Of a stretch of DNA of 64,000 bases, positions 60,598 to 64,000 are shown in pieces (within the stretch, counting starts at the first letter, position 1; every line of letters starts with the position of its first letter). Made by a program: the position numbers and the translations under genes. The notes below the pieces were generated by a model that had not been told where the DNA came from, searched no databases, and saw nothing but the letters and a program-made list of their open reading frames with translations. Source of the stretch: Distichodus sexfasciatus. Taxonomy: Eukaryota > Chordata > Actinopteri > Characiformes > Distichodontidae. The stretch covers positions 1 to 64,000 of the forward strand of contig JAVGVS010000397.1 of NCBI GenBank assembly GCA_032718565.1, read 5' to 3'.

Positions 60598-61650
60598 GTC
60601 TGATCCAGCGGAGAGCTCTGACGCAGTTGACGGCGCAGAGGAGCAGGGAGAGGGTGGTGTGGATGGGACGGCAGTCTGGCCCTCAGCGCCAAATCTTTCC
60701 CCGTTCCGGCCATTTTTGCCCCCGAGTGTGCGTTCCACTGACTTGGAAAGTGCTCGGCTGAAGATTCGTCTGGCTTGCATAGATGCCCAAGCAAACGAGT
60801 GAGCACAGATGTGGGAATGTGAGTTCCGCTTGGAAGTGCGATGGCTTGAGATCGATGCGGATAAGGAGGTCCGTCTGCGGCAGCTGGAGCTGCAAACCGC
60901 GAGGCCTGCTGTGGTCTGCCTGTGGAGTTGGACGGTACCAGAGAGCCTGAGAAAGGTAATGCTTTAAGTTCTCTTCCACCACCTAAGAAAGAATTCGATA
61001 TAACGAAGGTTATAACTCTGTTACCTCAATTCTGTGAATCCGAAGTGGATGCCTATTTCATGGCTTTTGAATGGATAGCTGTGTCCCTAAGTTGGCCAAA
61101 AGAGATGTGGTCTTTAATGTTGCAGTGCAGGCTGACTGATAAAGCTCAGGAAGTTTGTGCAGTGCCGTCTGTAGAAGATGGGCTTCTGTATGATGTGGTG
61201 AAGGCTGCGATCTTGCCGGCCTATGAAATTACAGAAAGTCAATGTCCCAGTCTTATCTTGAATTTGCAAGAGAGAAAAGTGTGTTGTTTGATAAATGGCT
61301 CACTGCTAGTAAGGTTGCAGAATTTCACTCTCTTAGGGAACTTATGCTGCTAGAAGAGTTTAAAAGGTGTTTGCCTGAGCGCATAATAAACTATTTGAAC
61401 AAGCAGAAAGTTTCTTGTGTTACTCTGGCTGCTGTGATGGCCAAGGAATTTTCATTAACCGATAAGACAGTTTTTACCTCCTCTGCTATGCGTGATGCTT
61501 GTACAACCAGCCAAAATTCGCCAGTCAGAGGTGATCCTCTGCTCCCATGGAGCGAGGCCAAGGACTCCCACCTAGAGAAAGTATAGAATGTTTCTACTGT
61601 CATAAAGTGGGTCATGTTATTGCAAATTGTCCAGCACTAAAATAAAAGAA
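60598..61650 (+). pseudogene. Ty3/gypsy gag with zinc knuckle
   Basis: Frames at 60700-60960 give a coiled-coil-like Arg/Glu-rich start (FRLEVRWLEIDADKEVRLRQ). From 60922-61353 and 61242-61586 follows a SCAN-like capsid: ITLLPQFCESEVDAYFMAFE, PKEMWSLMLQCRLTDKAQEV, then AREKSVLFDKWLTASKVAEF and FKRCLPERI. At 61587-61635 a CCHC zinc knuckle reads ECFYCHKVGHVIANCP. Two or more frameshifts. It packages the element RNA in active relatives. Confidence 0.82.
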
Positions 61651-61663
61651 TGGACGTAAAAGT

Positions 61664-62119
61664 GTGGGACAGCCAAATCAGTCTACCTCAGGTGTTAACC
61701 TAGTAAATGCTGTGTCTTTGCCTTCTGCATGTGAAATAGAACTGGTGTTTCAACCGTTTGTTGGAGCTTGCAAAGTATCTGTTTCAGGATCTGTAGAGAA
61801 AGATATCAAAATCTTATATGATACAGGGGCGGTGCAGTCGTTGCTGCTTGCTAATGCTCTGCCATTGTTGGAGGAGTCCTCTTGTCAGTCTTATGTGGTA
61901 GCACAAGGCATTGAAGTGGGGCTGGTAAAAATCCCCTTGCATGAGATATATTTGGACACTCTGCCGGTGAAGGGTACAGTGCGTGTAGGTGTTTGTGAAC
62001 AGTTACCTGTTAAAGGGGTGTCCATGGTATTGGGAAATGACTTGGTGAGAGGAAAAGTGTTGCCTCTCCTTAGGTTAACAATAGATCAGGTAACGATAAA
62101 CAGTTTCAAACAAACTTAA
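61664..62119 (+). pseudogene. Ty3/gypsy aspartic protease region
   Basis: A 151-codon frame with ILYDTGAVQSLLL, the D-T-G active site of retropepsins, and VLGNDLVRGKVLP, the usual following LG-D-L motif. It follows gag in order; no reverse transcriptase comes after it. The frame itself is intact. Confidence 0.82.
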
Positions 62120-62299
62120 CCTCAAATCTCGATAAATGCGAGTTTGAAAAAGCCACTGTCTTAACTAGGGAAACAGGTAGGGCAGGGTCATGTGCATCCG
62201 TTGCATGCCAAAATCCGATCCATCATGGACTTTCCAGTCCCTACTAACCGCAAAGCTAGGCTAGCCGGCTAATATAGAGGGTTTTGCTGAAATTTTTCA

Positions 62300-62893
62300 T
62301 CTGTGGTCGGCTATAAGGCTGGGGCATGCCCAGGCATTGTTAGCAGCCACCGCTAAATATCCGATGGATAAAGTGTATCTAAAAAAATTTCTCAATACCC
62401 GTAGGCACCCGCGTATCCAATCAAGAGAATCTGTTTCTTGGCACATTGCCTAAATCTATTGTGATAGGCATGGTAGATAATGACGCTTTTACAGGAGCAT
62501 ATAATAAGAACCCGTTCGCATTTAAACAGTATGACTTAGAATTCTTGGCCGTACACAGTATGTGGGTGGTCAGCTATTTCCAGTGAAACCATTACAACAA
62601 TGATATTTAGAGGGGTCTGCAGTGTGCAAGTTTTACCAGCTAGCTCTAGCTTCTGGAAGACACCTAAAAAACAGGGCTGTGGCTATTGACAGGGAAGATT
62701 ATTTGAACGGATACACACTCTACGCTTTTAACTTAGCAACAGATGAGGAGTGTGGCCAGCATTTATCACTGATCTAGTCAGGAAACCTTAGGTTGGAAAC
62801 CAGTTTCAGACAACCATTACCAAACACTATTAATTTGATAGTTTATGCTATATTCGACAGTACAATAGGTGTCCAACCGTCGCCAGATTCTGG
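62300..62893 (+). pseudogene. Polinton major capsid protein, C-terminal part
   Basis: Readable blocks in shifting frames: RLGHAQALLAATAKYPMD and VSNQENLFLGTLP (62310-62450), VDNDAFTGAYNKNPFAFKQY (62470-62530), FYQLALASGRHLKNRAVAID (62628-62690), GYTLYAFNLATDEECGQHL (62710-62765), RQPLPNTINLIVYAIFDST (62808-62865). These follow on in order from the N-terminal part at 52060-52560. At least three frame breaks and two stops. Confidence 0.88.
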
Positions 62894-63277
62894 TTGATTA
62901 CTACTGACGTTATGAACACAATTCAACAATCTGCAGTTATGGATAAAATTAGTAAGAACACACATTTTCTTGGTGTGCTGGCTTCTGACCTACTGCCGAA
63001 ACGCCCTGTGCAAAAATTACCTGCAACAGTGATAATCAACACACACAGTTCAGATCTACCAGACAAACACTGGCTCACAGTGTACCTAGCAGATGATCAT
63101 GTTGGATGTTTTTTTTGACAGTTTTGGTAACGGTCCTAACAATAGTTTATTCCCGCCATTTATTTATAATTTTTTAAGAACTAACTGTATGCACATGCAG
63201 TTTTCGAACAAACGAGTGCAAGACTTTGTCTGTTACGTGTGGTGAACACTGTGTTTTCTTTCTTTATCATATGTCAA
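62894..63277 (+). pseudogene. Polinton adenain-type cysteine protease
   Basis: The frame 62894-63118 reads FLGVLASDLLPKRPVQKLPA and DKHWLTVYLADDHVG with the catalytic His of the HW pair. Across a poly-T slip (63109-63117) the frame continues FFDSFGNGPNN, with the Asp/Asn position, and then CGEHCVFFLYHM at about 63238-63273, containing the nucleophile Cys. It cuts at 63277 where an LTR begins. Position after the capsid gene is as in Polintons. In active elements this protease matures the virion proteins. Confidence 0.88.
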
Positions 63278-63805
63278 TGTCACATCTGCGCCTCCTCCCC
63301 AACACTCGGACTCGCCAGAGTATTAACCTGAGGTTTGACGTGTCGTGCCTTGTTGCCTTGGTTATGGTGTGTCTGTCCCTTTAAGGGTTCCCCGCTAGGC
63401 ACTCCCGGTTTGTCCGCGTCATTGGTGACGGGTTCCGCCTCCTGTGTGTCACTTCCCATCTATTGGTTGTTGTGTAGTTTGTACAGTATTTAACCAGTTT
63501 GATCCGGTAGCTCATTGTTCACTCTCCCTCATGTGTGCCTAATTTCTGTCCGTCTCTCCAGCCGTCTGCATCAGATACGCCAGCTGCTGAAACACTGAGC
63601 TAAGGCCCGAGCTTCTGCTAATGCGAGTTAGCCACTAGCCACTAAGCTAACATGCTAGCCACGCTGCTACGCCACTTTGAACTGCTGGGACTCGCGTTGG
63701 TATTTGCATTGATTTATGAGAGACTGTTGTTTGAGCACTGTGAATAAACACACCTTTGCATTGGGGAATATTCCTGCGTCTGCATCCTCCCATCCTCAAT
63801 CTGCA
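63278..63805 (+). mobile_element. 5' LTR and leader of a second Ty3/gypsy element
   Basis: Starts TGTCACATCTGCG right after the protease fragment. It contains a TATTTAACC box at 63488 similar to the solo LTR at 45.3 kb, and AATAAA at 63743-63748 followed by a GT-rich area. The exact LTR end (about 63780-63800) is uncertain because no clear primer-binding site is visible. Confidence 0.65.
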
Positions 63806-64000
63806 GGGGCAGATTGACCAGCTCGCCCGGGTGCTTCACGAGGTGCTGCCTTTTCTCCACGCTCAAGCAACGGCGTCTGCCGGCGCCGCTGCCGCTCCCC
63901 CCATATCTCCACCAGCTCCGCACAAGATGCATGCCTCTCTCCCGGAACATTACGCTGGCAACGCGGAAGATTGCCAAAGATTCATCATGGCCTGTGAGTT
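63806..64000 (+). CDS. start of Ty3/gypsy (sushi-like) gag, runs off the window
   Basis: An open frame on the plus strand reads QIDQLARVLHEVLPFLHAQA, then an Ala/Pro-rich spacer, KMHASLPEHYAGNAEDCQRF and IMACE. This is the typical beginning of fish chromoviral/sushi gag. The reading frame is open to the last base; the start codon is upstream or lost. Confidence 0.65.

Larger units (their letters stand above)
59806..62299 (+). mobile_element. truncated Ty3/gypsy retrotransposon (LTR, gag, protease)
   Basis: The 5' LTR probably ends GACGTAACA at 60277, followed by TGGGGGCTCCTCCGGGAT, which looks like a primer-binding/leader region. A 115-bp LTR segment (59852-59964) recurs at 60483-60597. Gag and protease follow (next entries). 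Reverse transcriptase, integrase and 3' LTR are absent; the sequence returns to Polinton capsid at about 62300. It is therefore a 3'-truncated or recombined copy. Confidence 0.75.

Noticed and set aside
1..64000. CRISPR arrays, operons, bacterial promoters or ribosome binding sites
   Set aside because: The sequence is an intron-bearing animal genome; no regularly spaced repeat array of CRISPR type exists here.

Overview
This window is from an animal nuclear genome, most probably a teleost fish. The genes are split by GT-AG introns, the intergenic DNA is AT-rich, and the repeats are typical of ray-finned fish: Tc1-like transposons, hAT MITEs, tRNA-derived SINEs, Rex/L2- and RTE-type LINE relics, Ty3/gypsy and DIRS elements, and a Polinton/Maverick. 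I cannot name the species.

Region 1 (1-33.2 kb, + strand) is the 3' part of a collagen VI alpha-3 gene (col6a3). In order it carries the tail of one N-terminal von Willebrand factor A (vWA) exon, seven complete single-exon vWA domains, an eighth (N1) split over three exons, a Cys-rich linker exon, a run of short Gly-X-Y exons, two C-terminal vWA domains, a reduced C3 region, a fibronectin III domain, two Kunitz domains and a short terminal exon. The exon phases join cleanly along the vWA and C-terminal parts. Several collagenous exons between 15.0 and 18.5 kb carry single-base losses that break the frame. The introns hold Tc1, hAT, SINE, gypsy and palindromic MITE insertions, and the traces of a duplicated vWA exon.

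Region 2 (33.3-47.5 kb) is a repeat-dominated intergenic stretch. It contains Tc1 and LINE relics, hAT MITEs, a broken two-ORF gene pair of a multicopy fish family (38.8-43.4 kb, interrupted by an RTE-like LINE), two isolated exon-like fragments and a solo LTR containing a 165-bp near-perfect palindrome.

Region 3 (48.3-63.3 kb) is a decayed Polinton/Maverick (adintovirus-like) element. Its order is an unassigned Cys-containing ORF, a retroviral-type integrase, a minor-capsid-like protein, a small basic protein, the N-terminal part of a double-jelly-roll major capsid protein, then about 9.7 kb of later insertions, then the C-terminal part of the same capsid protein and an adenain-type cysteine protease. 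The insertions are a short interstitial telomeric array, a Tc1-like element that itself contains a GC-rich 5.4-kb DIRS-like retrotransposon, and a truncated Ty3/gypsy element with gag and protease. A second gypsy element (LTR plus gag start) cuts the Polinton at 63.28 kb and runs off the window.

The only apparently functional host gene is col6a3. Everything from about 33.3 kb onward is mobile DNA or pseudogenes that I can identify, or unassigned sequence.
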